A stretch of DNA of 64,000 nucleotides, taken from Trabulsiella odontotermitis. GTDB lineage: Bacteria; Pseudomonadota; Gammaproteobacteria; Enterobacterales; Enterobacteriaceae. The stretch is taken from NCBI RefSeq assembly GCF_030053895.1, contig NZ_CP125781.1, positions 930,001 through 994,000 of the forward strand. The letters run 5' to 3'. Under the pieces are notes generated by a model that had not been told where the DNA came from, made no database searches, and was given only the letters and a program-made list of their open reading frames with translations. This document shows positions 1 to 8,498 of this stretch, in pieces. Every line of letters starts with the position of its first letter. Within the stretch, counting starts at the first letter, position 1. The position numbers were made by a program, and so were the translations under genes.

Positions 1-335
1 TCAACTTCTCCCGCGAGCCGGTGCGCCGTAATGAATTTATCATTGGCGTGGCGTATGACTCGGATATTGATCTGGTGAAACAACTGGTGAAGCAGATCCT
101 CGAGTCTGACGATCGTATTCTTAAAGATCGTGAGATGACGGTGCGTCTGAATGAGCTGGGTGCGTCGTCGGTGAATTTTGTGATCCGCGCCTGGAGCAAG
201 AGCAGTGATCTACAGGAGGTTTACTGGGACGTGCTGGAGCGCATCAAGCGTGACTTTGATGCCAACGGCATCAGCTTCCCGTATCCGCAAATGGACGTCA
301 ATTTCAAACGTCCGCAAAAGGACATTGCTGAGTAA
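1..335 (+). CDS. mscS: Small-conductance mechanosensitive channel MscS, 3' part
   Basis: The reading frame is open from position 3 and the 5' part lies outside the window, so only about 110 C-terminal residues are present. They match the cytoplasmic cage of E. coli MscS almost residue for residue, including RRNEFIIGVAYDSDID, DREMTVRLNELGASS and the terminal FPYPQMDVNFKR segment. MscS is a homoheptameric inner-membrane channel that opens under membrane tension during hypo-osmotic shock. The transmembrane pore helices are not visible here. The gene ends at TAA 333-335 and is followed at once by a terminator, as in E. coli upstream of argO. Confidence 0.95.
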   Translation, partial: NFSREPVRRNEFIIGVAYDSDIDLVKQLVKQILESDDRILKDREMTVRLNELGASSVNFVIRAWSKSSDLQEVYWDVLERIKRDFDANGISFPYPQMDVNFKRPQKDIAE

Positions 336-341
336 TGACGT

Positions 342-368
342 AAAGGCTGGGCATCCGGCCTTTTTCTT
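342..368 (+). terminator. Intrinsic terminator of mscS
   Basis: AAAGGCTGG and CCGGCCTTT form a stem around a GCAT loop, with one T-G wobble, followed by a run of T residues. It lies 7 nt after the mscS stop. Confidence 0.85.
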
Positions 369-476
369 ATCGTCCACTATTAGTATTGCTTATTGCTGAT
401 TAATATTATCAATTTCCGCTAATGATTTTCTCGCGATATAGTTTGCATCCATACTGAACTGAACGAGAAAGCTGTC

Positions 477-1112
477 GTGTTATCTTATTATTTTCAAGGG
501 CTTGCTCTTGGTGCTGCGATGATCCTGCCACTCGGCCCGCAAAACGCGTTTGTGATGAACCAGGGGATCCGCCGCCAGTACCACATCATGATCGCGCTGC
601 TCTGCGCGTTGAGCGATCTGCTGCTGATCTGCGCTGGCATTTTTGGCGGCAGCGCGTTGCTGATGCAGTCGCCATGGCTGCTGGCACTGGTCACCTGGGG
701 CGGTGTGGCGTTTCTGTTGTGGTACGGTTTTGGCGCGCTGAGAACCGCCATGAGCAACAACCTCGAACTGGCCAGCGCTGAGATAATGAAGCAGGGGCGC
801 TGGAAGATCATTGCCACCATGCTGGCGGTCACCTGGCTCAACCCGCACGTCTATCTGGACACCTTCGTGGTGCTGGGCAGCCTGGGCGGACAGCTTGACG
901 CCATCCCCAGACGCTGGTTTGCGATGGGTACCGTCAGCGCCTCGTTCCTGTGGTTCTTCGGCCTGGCATTGCTGGCGGCCTGGCTGGCGCCGCGGTTGCG
1001 GACGGCAAAAGCGCAGCGCATCATCAATGTGCTGGTCGGGTTGGTGATGTGGTGTATCGCGTTTCAACTGGCAAAAGAAGGTGTTACGCACGTGCATGCC
1101 CTGTTCAACTAA
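477..1112 (+). CDS. argO: L-arginine exporter ArgO
   Basis: A 211-residue LysE-family inner-membrane protein, the same length as E. coli ArgO (YggA). It begins with a GTG codon, as in E. coli, giving MLSYYFQGLALGAA, and carries the family signature ILPLGPQNAFVMNQG near residue 20. About six hydrophobic segments are visible. ArgO exports arginine, and the toxic analogue canavanine, out of the cytoplasm. The LysR regulator that activates it, ArgP, is encoded about 0.9 kb downstream on the opposite strand. The AT-rich 110-bp stretch 366-476 ahead of it is where ArgP would bind by analogy with E. coli; I did not resolve the operator itself. Confidence 0.96.
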   Translation: MLSYYFQGLALGAAMILPLGPQNAFVMNQGIRRQYHIMIALLCALSDLLLICAGIFGGSALLMQSPWLLALVTWGGVAFLLWYGFGALRTAMSNNLELASAEIMKQGRWKIIATMLAVTWLNPHVYLDTFVVLGSLGGQLDAIPRRWFAMGTVSASFLWFFGLALLAAWLAPRLRTAKAQRIINVLVGLVMWCIAFQLAKEGVTHVHALFN

Positions 1113-1203
1113 GGCTTATCTGATGGACTTTTGTTTATCTGCAGCTAAGCTTGCTGGCATGCGCCCTGTTTTTGGGTGAACAACGTAACATGGAGGAACG
1201 ACA

Positions 1204-1947
1204 GTGAAGTTTAACGTGATGGCCCTTGCGGCATTCATTGGTTTAAGTGGCATGTCGGTACAGGCAACTGAATTGCCGGACGGTCCGCACATTGTCACCT
1301 CAGGGACGGCAAGTGTCGATGCAGTGCCGGATATCGCCACCCTGGCGATTGAAGTGAACATTGCGGCAAAAGACGCCGCGACGGCGAAGAAACAGGCTGA
1401 CGACCGCGTTGCGCAGTATCTCTCTTTCCTCGAACAGAACGGGGTCGCGAAAAAGGACATCAGCTCCGCTAACCTGCGTACACAACCGGATTACGACTAT
1501 CAGAACGGCAAAAGCATTCTCAAAGGCTACCGTGCAGTACGTACCGTTGAAGTGACGCTGCGCCAGCTCGACAAGCTGAATGCACTGCTGGATGGCGCGC
1601 TGAAAGCGGGGCTGAACGAGATCCGTTCCGTATCGCTGGGCGTTGCGCAACCGGAAGCCTACAAAGACAAAGCACGTAAAGCGGCGATTGATGACGCGGT
1701 GCATCAGGCGCAGCAACTGGCCTCTGGTTTTAACGGCAAGCTGGGCCCGGTTTACAGCATTCGTTATCACGTTTCCAACTATCAGCCGAGCCCGATGGTA
1801 CGGATGATGAAAGCAGATGCCGCGCCGGTATCTGCCCAGGAAACGTATGAACAGCCGACGATCCAGTTCGACGACCAGGTCGATGTGGTCTTCCAGCTGG
1901 AGCCTGCTGGTGCAACGGCTGCAACGCAGCAGCCAAAAGCACAGTAA
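1204..1947 (+). CDS. yggE: Periplasmic SIMPL-domain protein YggE
   Basis: 247 residues, beginning with GTG at 1204 behind a good ribosome-binding site (GGAGG, 1192-1196). An N-terminal signal peptide (about residues 1-21, ending near SVQATE) is followed by a single SIMPL (DUF541) domain with the typical start HIVTSGTASVDAVPDIATL. The E. coli homologue is 246 residues and has been linked to lowering oxidative stress, but its biochemical activity is not established. The gene is monocistronic and converges on argP across a bidirectional terminator. Confidence 0.93.
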   Translation: MKFNVMALAAFIGLSGMSVQATELPDGPHIVTSGTASVDAVPDIATLAIEVNIAAKDAATAKKQADDRVAQYLSFLEQNGVAKKDISSANLRTQPDYDYQNGKSILKGYRAVRTVEVTLRQLDKLNALLDGALKAGLNEIRSVSLGVAQPEAYKDKARKAAIDDAVHQAQQLASGFNGKLGPVYSIRYHVSNYQPSPMVRMMKADAAPVSAQETYEQPTIQFDDQVDVVFQLEPAGATAATQQPKAQ

Positions 1948-1960
1948 GATCCCTTAAATG

Positions 1961-1987
1961 AAAAAGGCCGGAACCCCGGCCTTTTTT
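1961..1987 (+). terminator. Bidirectional terminator between yggE and argP
   Basis: AAAAAGGCCGG and CCGGCCTTTTTT flank a 4-nt loop. The A-run on one side and the T-run on the other let it serve both convergent genes; the T-run overlaps the argP stop codon. Confidence 0.9.
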
Positions 1988-2879
1988 AATCCTGTCTTAA
2001 TACCTTATGCCCGTAGTCGATCAGCGCATCGGTGACCCGGCGCATCATACGGCTTTCTGGCGCAAAACGGTGCCAGTAGAGCATCCGGCGCTGGAACAGA
2101 CCAGGCGTCAAATCGATAAGCTCGCCGCTCGCCAGCTCTTTTTCGATCTGCAGGTGCGGGATCATACAGCAGGTGGTGCTCTGGCGCGCCAGTTGCACGA
2201 AAGCTTCCGATGAATTGACGATATGGCACGGCACGCTGCCTGGCGGCAGATCGAAATGCTGTTGCAGGAATGCCTGATGCATATCATCAAGATGGTCAAA
2301 CGCCACGGCAGGCGCTTTAAGCAGGGCTGAACGCGTTACGCCGTTCGGGAAATAGCGTTGCGCAAAGGGCTTTGAGGCGACAAAAAGATAATCCAGCGCG
2401 CCCAGTTGATCGACGAGACAGCTTGGCAGCGCCTGCGGCTGAATACTCACCGCGCCCACCACTTCTCCCCGACGCAAGCGCTCCTGAGTACGGGTTTCGT
2501 CTTCCACCTGCAGATTCAGGCGGATCGGGGAGTCGGCCAGCACGGTCGCCAGCGCGGGCAACAGCCAGGTCGCCAGACTGTCGGCGTTCACCGCCAGCGA
2601 CAGCAGCAGCGGGGTGGAGCCGATTTGCTCATCGCCCAGCCACTCCTCTTCAAGGAGTTCAACCTGACGCAACAGCGCCAGCAGCTTTTGCCCCTGCTCG
2701 GTCGGGCGTGGCGGCACGGTGCGCACCAGCAACGGCTGCCCGAACATGTTTTCAAGCTGCTTGATGCGCTGCGAGACAGCGGATTGCGTGATGCACAGCT
2801 TCTGCGCCGCGCGCTCAAAGCCACGTTCCCGGATGACGGCATCCAGCGCCTGTAGTGTTCTGTAGTCAGGTCGTTTCAT
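1986..2879 (-). CDS. argP: LysR-family transcriptional regulator ArgP
   Basis: 297 residues, identical in length to E. coli ArgP (IciA). The N-terminal winged helix (MKRPDYRTLQALDAVIRERG, then ITQSAVSQRIKQLE at about 30-43) is that of a LysR protein, followed by a periplasmic-binding-protein-like effector domain. ArgP senses arginine and lysine: with arginine it activates argO, and with lysine it holds RNA polymerase at the promoter. It also regulates lysine-biosynthetic genes such as dapB. It stands divergent from rpiA with about 146 bp between the two start codons. Confidence 0.96.
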   Translation of the reverse strand: MKRPDYRTLQALDAVIRERGFERAAQKLCITQSAVSQRIKQLENMFGQPLLVRTVPPRPTEQGQKLLALLRQVELLEEEWLGDEQIGSTPLLLSLAVNADSLATWLLPALATVLADSPIRLNLQVEDETRTQERLRRGEVVGAVSIQPQALPSCLVDQLGALDYLFVASKPFAQRYFPNGVTRSALLKAPAVAFDHLDDMHQAFLQQHFDLPPGSVPCHIVNSSEAFVQLARQSTTCCMIPHLQIEKELASGELIDLTPGLFQRRMLYWHRFAPESRMMRRVTDALIDYGHKVLRQD

Positions 2880-3025
2880 CGGATCTGGCTAACTCCTGTG
2901 AAGTCTTTATCTCGCACTATGACATAATTTTGTTTTTGATACAGACCAAATTGGTGACCTCGCAGATCACAAGGCGTTTGCTGATGATCTATAATGCGCG
3001 CACCACTCACTCCTTGGGTAACATC

Positions 3026-3685
3026 ATGACGCAGGATGAACTGAAAAAAGCAGTAGGCTGGGCAGCCCTTCAATATGTACAACCGGGCACTATCGTGGGC
3101 GTGGGCACGGGCTCGACGGCGGCGCATTTTATTGATGCGCTCGGCACCATGAAAGGGCAGATTGAAGGCGCGGTTTCCAGTTCGGACGCTTCAACCGAAA
3201 AGCTGAAAAGCCTCGGGATCACCGTTTTTGATCTCAACGAAGTGGACAGGCTCGGCATCTACGTGGATGGCGCGGACGAAATCAACGACCACATGCAGAT
3301 GATCAAAGGCGGCGGCGCGGCGCTGACCCGTGAAAAGATCATCGCCTCCGTGGCCGATAAATTTATCTGTATTGCCGATGCGTCCAAACAGGTGGCGATC
3401 CTCGGCAATTTCCCGCTGCCAGTGGAAGTGATCCCAATGGCTCGCAGCGCCGTCGCACGTGCGCTGGTCAAACTGGGCGGTCGCCCGGAATATCGTCAGG
3501 GCGTGTTAACCGATAACGGCAACGTGATCCTCGATGTGCATGGTCTGGAAATCCTCGACCCTGTCGCGATGGAAAACGCCATTAACGGCATTCCTGGCGT
3601 GGTGACTGTCGGGCTGTTTGCCAACCGTGGTGCGGACGTCGCGCTGATCGGCACCGCTGATGGCGTTAAAACCATCGTGAAATGA
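3026..3685 (+). CDS. rpiA: Ribose-5-phosphate isomerase A
   Basis: 219 residues beginning at ATG 3026 (MTQDELKKAVGWAALQYV), which matches the E. coli length exactly. The frame stays open upstream to 2855, but that stretch overlaps the argP start and has no family match. RpiA interconverts ribose-5-phosphate and ribulose-5-phosphate in the pentose phosphate pathway. Visible family motifs are GVGTGSTAAHFIDAL (phosphate loop, about 25-39), DGADEIN (about 81-87) and KGGGAALTREK (about 94-104); these contain the known catalytic aspartate, glutamate and lysine positions. It is followed by a hairpin without a T-run. Confidence 0.97.
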   Translation: MTQDELKKAVGWAALQYVQPGTIVGVGTGSTAAHFIDALGTMKGQIEGAVSSSDASTEKLKSLGITVFDLNEVDRLGIYVDGADEINDHMQMIKGGGAALTREKIIASVADKFICIADASKQVAILGNFPLPVEVIPMARSAVARALVKLGGRPEYRQGVLTDNGNVILDVHGLEILDPVAMENAINGIPGVVTVGLFANRGADVALIGTADGVKTIVK

Positions 3686-3689
3686 TCTG

Positions 3690-3712
3690 ACGGGAGGCAA
3701 ACGTCCTCCCGT
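3690..3712 (+). terminator. Hairpin after rpiA
   Basis: ACGGGAGG and CCTCCCGT pair around a 7-nt loop just after the rpiA stop. It is followed by an A-run, not a T-run, so it may stabilise the mRNA end or act with Rho instead of being a classical intrinsic terminator. Confidence 0.55.
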
Positions 3713-3961
3713 AAAAAAATTTCTATCTTCCCATTTTAGTGACTTGTGTCACATCTCACGGTCGAGTCTGTTAATCGTACTGTCATATTTCTCAGCCCCA
3801 GCATTTTGTCCTGCCTTTTCCCGCTGCATGACATTTCTTCAAATTGCCGACGCAAACGTTCATATTGCCGCGATAATTATTTTTGATATGTTGCTTAGGT
3901 GGACTTTTGTCCAACACAACATCAGAAAGCAACATCAGAAAGAAAAAGACGGGACGAGGAA

Positions 3962-5194
3962 ATGGCTAAGGTATCACTGGAAAAAGACAAGATTAAGTTT
4001 CTGTTGGTCGAAGGGGTGCACCAGAAGGCGCTGGATAACCTGCGTGCGGCTGGCTACACCAACATCGAATTTCATAAAGGCGCGCTTGATAACGAGCAAC
4101 TGAAGGCGTCGATCCGTGATGCGCATTTCATCGGCCTGCGATCCCGTACGCACCTGACGGAAGAGGTTTTCCAGGCGGCAGAAAAACTGGTCGCTGTGGG
4201 TTGTTTCTGTATCGGCACCAACCAGGTGGATCTCAACGCGGCGGCAAAACGTGGTATCCCGGTATTCAACGCGCCATTCTCGAACACGCGTTCCGTGGCG
4301 GAACTGGTGATTGGCGAGCTACTGCTGCTATTGCGCGGCGTGCCGGAAGCGAACGCAAAAGCGCATCGCGGCGTGTGGAACAAACAGGCCGTTGGCAGCT
4401 TCGAAGCGCGTGGGAAAAAACTCGGCATCATCGGCTACGGCCATATCGGTACGCAGCTGGGTATTCTGGCGGAATCGCTGGGGATGCATGTCTATTTCTA
4501 TGATATTGAAAACAAACTACCGCTGGGTAACGCCACTCAGGTTCAGCACCTTTCTGATCTGCTGAACATGAGCGATGTGGTCACGCTGCATGTGCCGGAA
4601 AACGCCTCCACCAAAAACATGATGGGGCAAAAAGAGCTGGCGCTGATGAAACCGGGCGCGTTGCTGATTAACGCCGCGCGCGGTACCGTGGTCGACATTC
4701 CGGCGCTGTGTGAGGCGCTGGCGAGCAAGCACCTGGCCGGGGCGGCGATTGACGTCTTCCCGACAGAACCCGCCACCAACAGCGATCCATTCGTATCGCC
4801 GCTGAGCGAGTTCGATAACGTGATCCTGACACCGCACATCGGCGGCTCCACCCAGGAAGCACAGGAAAACATCGGCCTGGAAGTGGCAGGCAAGCTGACG
4901 AAGTACTCCGACAACGGCTCTACGCTGTCGGCCGTCAACTTCCCCGAAGTGTCTTTGCCGCTGCATGGCGGTCGTCGTCTGCTGCACATTCACGAAAATC
5001 GTCCGGGCGTGCTGACGGCCATCAACCAGATCTTCGCTGAGCAGGGCGTCAACATTGCCGCACAGTACCTGCAAACTAACGCGCAGATGGGCTACGTAGT
5101 TATCGACATCGAAGCGGATGAAGACGTGGCGGAAAAAGCGTTGCTGAGCATGAAGGCCATTCCAGGGACTATTCGCGCACGTTTACTGTTCTGA
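3962..5194 (+). CDS. serA: D-3-phosphoglycerate dehydrogenase SerA
   Basis: 410 residues from ATG 3962 (MAKVSLEKDKIKFLLVEG), the E. coli length; the frame extends upstream to 3899 without homology. SerA oxidises 3-phosphoglycerate to 3-phosphohydroxypyruvate, the first step of serine synthesis. The nucleotide-binding motif GIIGYGHIGTQLG lies near residues 154-166, the catalytic histidine is His292 in PHIGGSTQEAQ, and a C-terminal ACT domain (about 337-410, starting RRLLHIHENRPG) provides serine feedback inhibition. The 275 bp between rpiA and serA is AT-rich and probably holds the Lrp-responsive promoters known in E. coli. Confidence 0.97.
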   Translation: MAKVSLEKDKIKFLLVEGVHQKALDNLRAAGYTNIEFHKGALDNEQLKASIRDAHFIGLRSRTHLTEEVFQAAEKLVAVGCFCIGTNQVDLNAAAKRGIPVFNAPFSNTRSVAELVIGELLLLLRGVPEANAKAHRGVWNKQAVGSFEARGKKLGIIGYGHIGTQLGILAESLGMHVYFYDIENKLPLGNATQVQHLSDLLNMSDVVTLHVPENASTKNMMGQKELALMKPGALLINAARGTVVDIPALCEALASKHLAGAAIDVFPTEPATNSDPFVSPLSEFDNVILTPHIGGSTQEAQENIGLEVAGKLTKYSDNGSTLSAVNFPEVSLPLHGGRRLLHIHENRPGVLTAINQIFAEQGVNIAAQYLQTNAQMGYVVIDIEADEDVAEKALLSMKAIPGTIRARLLF

Positions 5195-5198
5195 TAGA

Positions 5199-5226
5199 AA
5201 AAGGGATCGCGTTGGCGATCCCTTTT
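5199..5226 (+). terminator. Bidirectional terminator between serA and ygfA
   Basis: AAAAGGGATCGC and GCGATCCCTTTT pair around a 4-nt loop between the convergent genes serA and ygfA. Confidence 0.9.
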
Positions 5227-5839
5227 AGCGTTGACCCGATTCAGGCCACAGCCACAGCTTTGATGGCGTAACGACGGCGGGCAGGGGGATATCCCATTGC
5301 GCTGTCGGCAGGGCATCCACCTGCTGACAATCATGGGCGTAACCCACCGGGTGCAGACCATGCTGTTGCCAGCATTGCAGTGTGCGGTCGTAAAAACCGC
5401 CGCCCATGCCCAGGCGCTGGCCTTCGGCATCAAACGCCACCAGCGGGGTTATCAACACATCAAGGCGATTCAGGGGCAACACGTCGCGCACGTCGAGTCT
5501 CGGCTCCTGGATTTTCAGACGATTGACCACCAGCTCGCTGTGCGGATGATAGTGCAGGAACAGCAGATTACCCGGGCTGAACGGATGGAGCACCGGCAGG
5601 TAAACGCGTTTTCCGGCGCGCCAGAGTTGTTCAATCAGCGGTTGCGTATCCAGTTCACCATCAAAAGAGAGAAACAGCGCGACGGTATGCGCCATCACCA
5701 CGGGCGAATACGCCATCATGCGGGCGGCAGCCTGTTGGGCGAAATGCTGTTGTTGTTGCGAGGTCAATGCGCGACGACGTTGCCGGATGTGCTGGCGGAT
5801 GTCTTGTCTGGATAAGGGTGTTTCAGGGAGTTGAGTCAT
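5225..5839 (-). CDS. ygfA: 5-formyltetrahydrofolate cyclo-ligase
   Basis: 204 residues, in line with the longer annotated form of E. coli YgfA (Fau). It converts 5-formyl-THF to 5,10-methenyl-THF using ATP. The family signatures GELDTQPLIEQLWRAGKRVYLPVL are visible around residues 60-85 as two adjoining segments, and LGMGGGFYDRT near 142-152. An internal ATG is absent before the conserved core, so the ATG at 5839 is used. It lies 17 nt downstream of the 6S RNA and is presumably co-transcribed with it, as in E. coli, where this linkage matters for persister formation and folate metabolism. Confidence 0.95.
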   Translation of the reverse strand: MTQLPETPLSRQDIRQHIRQRRRALTSQQQQHFAQQAAARMMAYSPVVMAHTVALFLSFDGELDTQPLIEQLWRAGKRVYLPVLHPFSPGNLLFLHYHPHSELVVNRLKIQEPRLDVRDVLPLNRLDVLITPLVAFDAEGQRLGMGGGFYDRTLQCWQQHGLHPVGYAHDCQQVDALPTAQWDIPLPAVVTPSKLWLWPESGQR

Positions 5840-5856
5840 GGGCGCTTGGAAGAGAG

Positions 5857-6040
5857 GGAATCTCCGAGATGCCGCCGCAGGCTGTAACCCTTGAACCCGT
5901 GGTTCAAGGTGAATACGTCGTCACAGTCTTAAGGCTTCTCGGACTAACCGAGCATGCGCACCGACCATGGAGCGTCGCATTCTTGTTGTTTCAAATATCG
6001 GCTCAGGGGACTGGCCCGCTTGCGAACATCTCAGAGAAAT
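5857..6040 (-). ncRNA. ssrS: 6S RNA (SsrS)
   Basis: A 184-nt minus-strand sequence whose two ends match E. coli 6S RNA: the 5' end ATTTCTCTGAGATGTTCGCA and the 3' end GGCGGCATCTCGGAGATTCC. These ends pair with one another to form the closing stem. The middle keeps the segment TTGAACCxxGGGTTCAAGGG. 6S RNA mimics an open promoter, binds sigma-70 RNA polymerase in stationary phase and templates short pRNAs on outgrowth. The position between zapA and ygfA is the conserved one. Confidence 0.97.
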
Positions 6041-6082
6041 TTTTGTCTTCAGGGTCACTCTACCACAGTTAACCATGAAGTG

Positions 6083-6412
6083 TTATTCAAACTTTTGCCC
6101 CGTTCTTTCGGTTATGCGACCCTGGTCAAGCAATGCCTGTTCAATGGTCTGTTGTAGCATCCGAATACGCTGTTCCATGCTGGCGGCGTAATCACGGGTC
6201 TTTGCTTTTTCTTGCGTTAACTCATAGCTGATGTTCAGTGCGGCGATGAAAACCAGCTGTTCAGTATTTGTGACTCTAGTGCGTTCTTTCAGATCGTGCA
6301 ACCGCTGATTTAGATCGTCCGCGGCCTGATTCAGGGCATCCCTTTGTTCAGGCGGGCAATTCACTCGCAGTGAACGGCCAAAAATTTGGATATCGACGGG
6401 TTGTGCAGACAT
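6083..6412 (-). CDS. zapA: Cell division protein ZapA
   Basis: 109 residues, the E. coli length, and nearly identical throughout (MSAQPVDIQIFGRSLRVNCP at the start). ZapA binds FtsZ and promotes bundling and cross-linking of protofilaments in the Z ring. The N-terminal half forms the FtsZ-binding globular head, and the C-terminal half (about 55-109) is a long helix that makes the antiparallel coiled coil of the tetramer. It is transcribed toward the 6S RNA gene and diverges from ygfB. Confidence 0.96.
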   Translation of the reverse strand: MSAQPVDIQIFGRSLRVNCPPEQRDALNQAADDLNQRLHDLKERTRVTNTEQLVFIAALNISYELTQEKAKTRDYAASMEQRIRMLQQTIEQALLDQGRITERTGQKFE

Positions 6413-6578
6413 GCCACCTTCCTGCTAATTAACTGCGCGGCCTTCACACCCAAACCCGGGTCTGTGAAGGGGCGACACTATAGCTACCCTGGTGTGATGA
6501 TACAAGCCCTTTTCTGGTATCACCAGGGTCCAAAGTGGTAGCATAACATGATATTCCTCCCAACGACGATGAATGCGC

Positions 6579-7157
6579 ATGTCTATACAGAACGAAATGC
6601 CTGGTTACAACGACGTTAACCAGTTACTGAACCAACAGGGAGTGGGCCTGACTCCCGCCGAAATGCACGGTCTCATCAGCGGGATACTCTGTGGCGGAAC
6701 CAAGGACAGCAGCTGGCAGCCGCTTCTCCACGATCTGACCAACGAAGGCCTGGCTTTCGGCCATGATCTGTCACAGGCGTTGCGTAATCTGCACTCCGCC
6801 ACCAGCGATGCGCTGGAAGACGAAGGCTTCCTTTTTCAGCTTTATCTGCCTGATGGCGACGACGTGTCGGTGTTTGATCGCGCCGATGCGCTGGCCGGAT
6901 GGGTTAATCATTTCCTGCTGGGCCTCGGCGTCACGCAGCCGCGTCTCGATAAGATAAAAGGCGAGACCGGCGAAGCGATTGACGATCTGCGCAACATTGC
7001 CCAGCTCGGTTACGACGAAGATGAAGACCAGGAAGAGCTGGAGATGTCGCTCGAAGAGATCGTGGAATACGTACGCGTTGCCGCGTTGTTGTGCCACGAC
7101 ACGTTCACGCATCCGCAACCGACCGCGCCGGAAGTCCGCAAACCGACTCTGCACTAA
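6579..7157 (+). CDS. ygfB: UPF0149 family protein YgfB
   Basis: 192 residues from ATG 6579 (MSIQNEMPGYNDVNQLLNQQ), matching the E. coli length; another ATG lies in frame 6 nt upstream (MRMSIQ). The helical UPF0149 fold shows the conserved LTPAEMHGLISG (about 25-36) and VNHFLLGLG (about 107-115) segments and a strongly acidic stretch around 150-165. The enterobacterial function is not firmly known; a Pseudomonas homologue affects beta-lactamase regulation. It heads the ygfB-pepP-ubiH-ubiI gene string with 24 nt before pepP. Confidence 0.93.
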   Translation: MSIQNEMPGYNDVNQLLNQQGVGLTPAEMHGLISGILCGGTKDSSWQPLLHDLTNEGLAFGHDLSQALRNLHSATSDALEDEGFLFQLYLPDGDDVSVFDRADALAGWVNHFLLGLGVTQPRLDKIKGETGEAIDDLRNIAQLGYDEDEDQEELEMSLEEIVEYVRVAALLCHDTFTHPQPTAPEVRKPTLH

Positions 7158-7181
7158 ACGAACATTGCTCAGGAGGTCGTC

Positions 7182-8498
7182 ATGACACAGCAAGAGTTTG
7201 ATCGCCGCCGTCAGGCATTGTTAGCGCAAATGCAGCCAGGCAGCGCGGCGCTGATTTTCGCCGCGCCGGAAGCGACCCGCAGCGCGGACAGCGAATATCC
7301 GTACCGTCAGAGCAGCGACTTCTGGTATCTCACTGGTTTCAACGAGCCGGAAGCGGTGCTGGTGCTGATTAAAAGTGATGACACCCACAACCACAGTGTG
7401 CTGTTCAACCGCGTACGTGATCTGACCGCTGAAATCTGGTTTGGTCGTCGTCTCGGCCAGGAGGCGGCCCCGGCGAAACTCGGTGTTGACCGCGCGCTGG
7501 CGTTCAGCGAAATCAATCAGCACCTGTATCAACTGCTGAACGGCCTGGACGCGATTTACCACGCCCAGGGCGAATACGCGTATGCGGACGACATTGTCTT
7601 TACCGCGCTTGATAAGCTCCGCAAAGGCTCCCGCCAGAATCTGAGCGCCCCGGCGTGTGTCATCGACTGGCGTCCGCTGGTGCATGAAATGCGTCTGTTC
7701 AAGTCGCAAGAAGAGATTGCCGTGATGCGCCGTGCGGGAGAGATCACCGCTCTGGCCCATCGCCGGGCGATGGAAAAATGCCGCCCGGGGATGTTTGAAT
7801 ATCAACTGGAAGGCGAGATTCACCATGAATTTACCCGCCACGGTGCGCGTTACCCGTCTTATAACACTATCGTTGGCGGCGGCGACAACGGCTGCATTCT
7901 CCACTACACCGAAAACGAATCGGAACTGCGCGATGGCGATCTGGTTCTGATTGACGCCGGTTGCGAGTACAAAGGTTACGCAGGCGATATCACTCGTACG
8001 TTCCCGGTGAACGGCAAATTCACTCCCGCCCAGCGGGCGATTTACGACATCGTACTGGAATCGCTGGAGACGGCACTGACGCTCTATCGCCCGGGAACTT
8101 CCATGCAGGACGTGACCGGCGAAGTGGTGCGCATTATGATCCACGGTCTGGTGAAACTGGGTATTCTGAAAGGCGACGTCGAGACGCTGATCGCCGAAAA
8201 CGCGCACCGCAAATTCTTCATGCACGGCCTGAGCCACTGGCTGGGGCTGGACGTTCACGATGTGGGCGTCTACGGCACTGATCGCTCGCGGGTGCTGGAG
8301 CCCGGCATGGTGCTGACCGTCGAGCCGGGGCTGTACATCGCCCCGGACGCTGACGTCCCGGCGGAGTATCGCGGTATCGGCATTCGTATCGAGGATGACA
8401 TCGTGATAACCGAAAACGGCAATGAGAATCTGACCGCCAGTGTGGTCAAAAAAGCCGATGACATCGAGGCGCTGATGGCGGCGGCGAGAAGATCATGA
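7182..8498 (+). CDS. pepP: Xaa-Pro aminopeptidase PepP
   Basis: 438 residues (E. coli 441), beginning MTQQEFDRRRQALLAQMQPG behind the site AGGAGG. PepP removes an N-terminal residue from peptides with proline in position two. The C-terminal pita-bread domain holds the dimanganese site: ligands are visible in LVLIDAGCEYKGYAGDITRT (two aspartates), MHGLSHWLGLDVHD (histidine), VLTVEPGLYI (glutamate) and IRIEDDIVIT (glutamate). Its stop codon overlaps the ubiH start (ATGA), indicating translational coupling with the ubiquinone genes. Confidence 0.96.
   Translation: MTQQEFDRRRQALLAQMQPGSAALIFAAPEATRSADSEYPYRQSSDFWYLTGFNEPEAVLVLIKSDDTHNHSVLFNRVRDLTAEIWFGRRLGQEAAPAKLGVDRALAFSEINQHLYQLLNGLDAIYHAQGEYAYADDIVFTALDKLRKGSRQNLSAPACVIDWRPLVHEMRLFKSQEEIAVMRRAGEITALAHRRAMEKCRPGMFEYQLEGEIHHEFTRHGARYPSYNTIVGGGDNGCILHYTENESELRDGDLVLIDAGCEYKGYAGDITRTFPVNGKFTPAQRAIYDIVLESLETALTLYRPGTSMQDVTGEVVRIMIHGLVKLGILKGDVETLIAENAHRKFFMHGLSHWLGLDVHDVGVYGTDRSRVLEPGMVLTVEPGLYIAPDADVPAEYRGIGIRIEDDIVITENGNENLTASVVKKADDIEALMAAARRS

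Noticed and set aside
480..1097. 205-codon minus-strand frame opposite argO
   Set aside because: Antisense to a conserved gene, rich in Gln/His/Arg, no family match.
2855..3025. N-terminal extension of rpiA by 57 codons
   Set aside because: It overlaps argP and its promoter; the E. coli-length start at 3026 is better supported.
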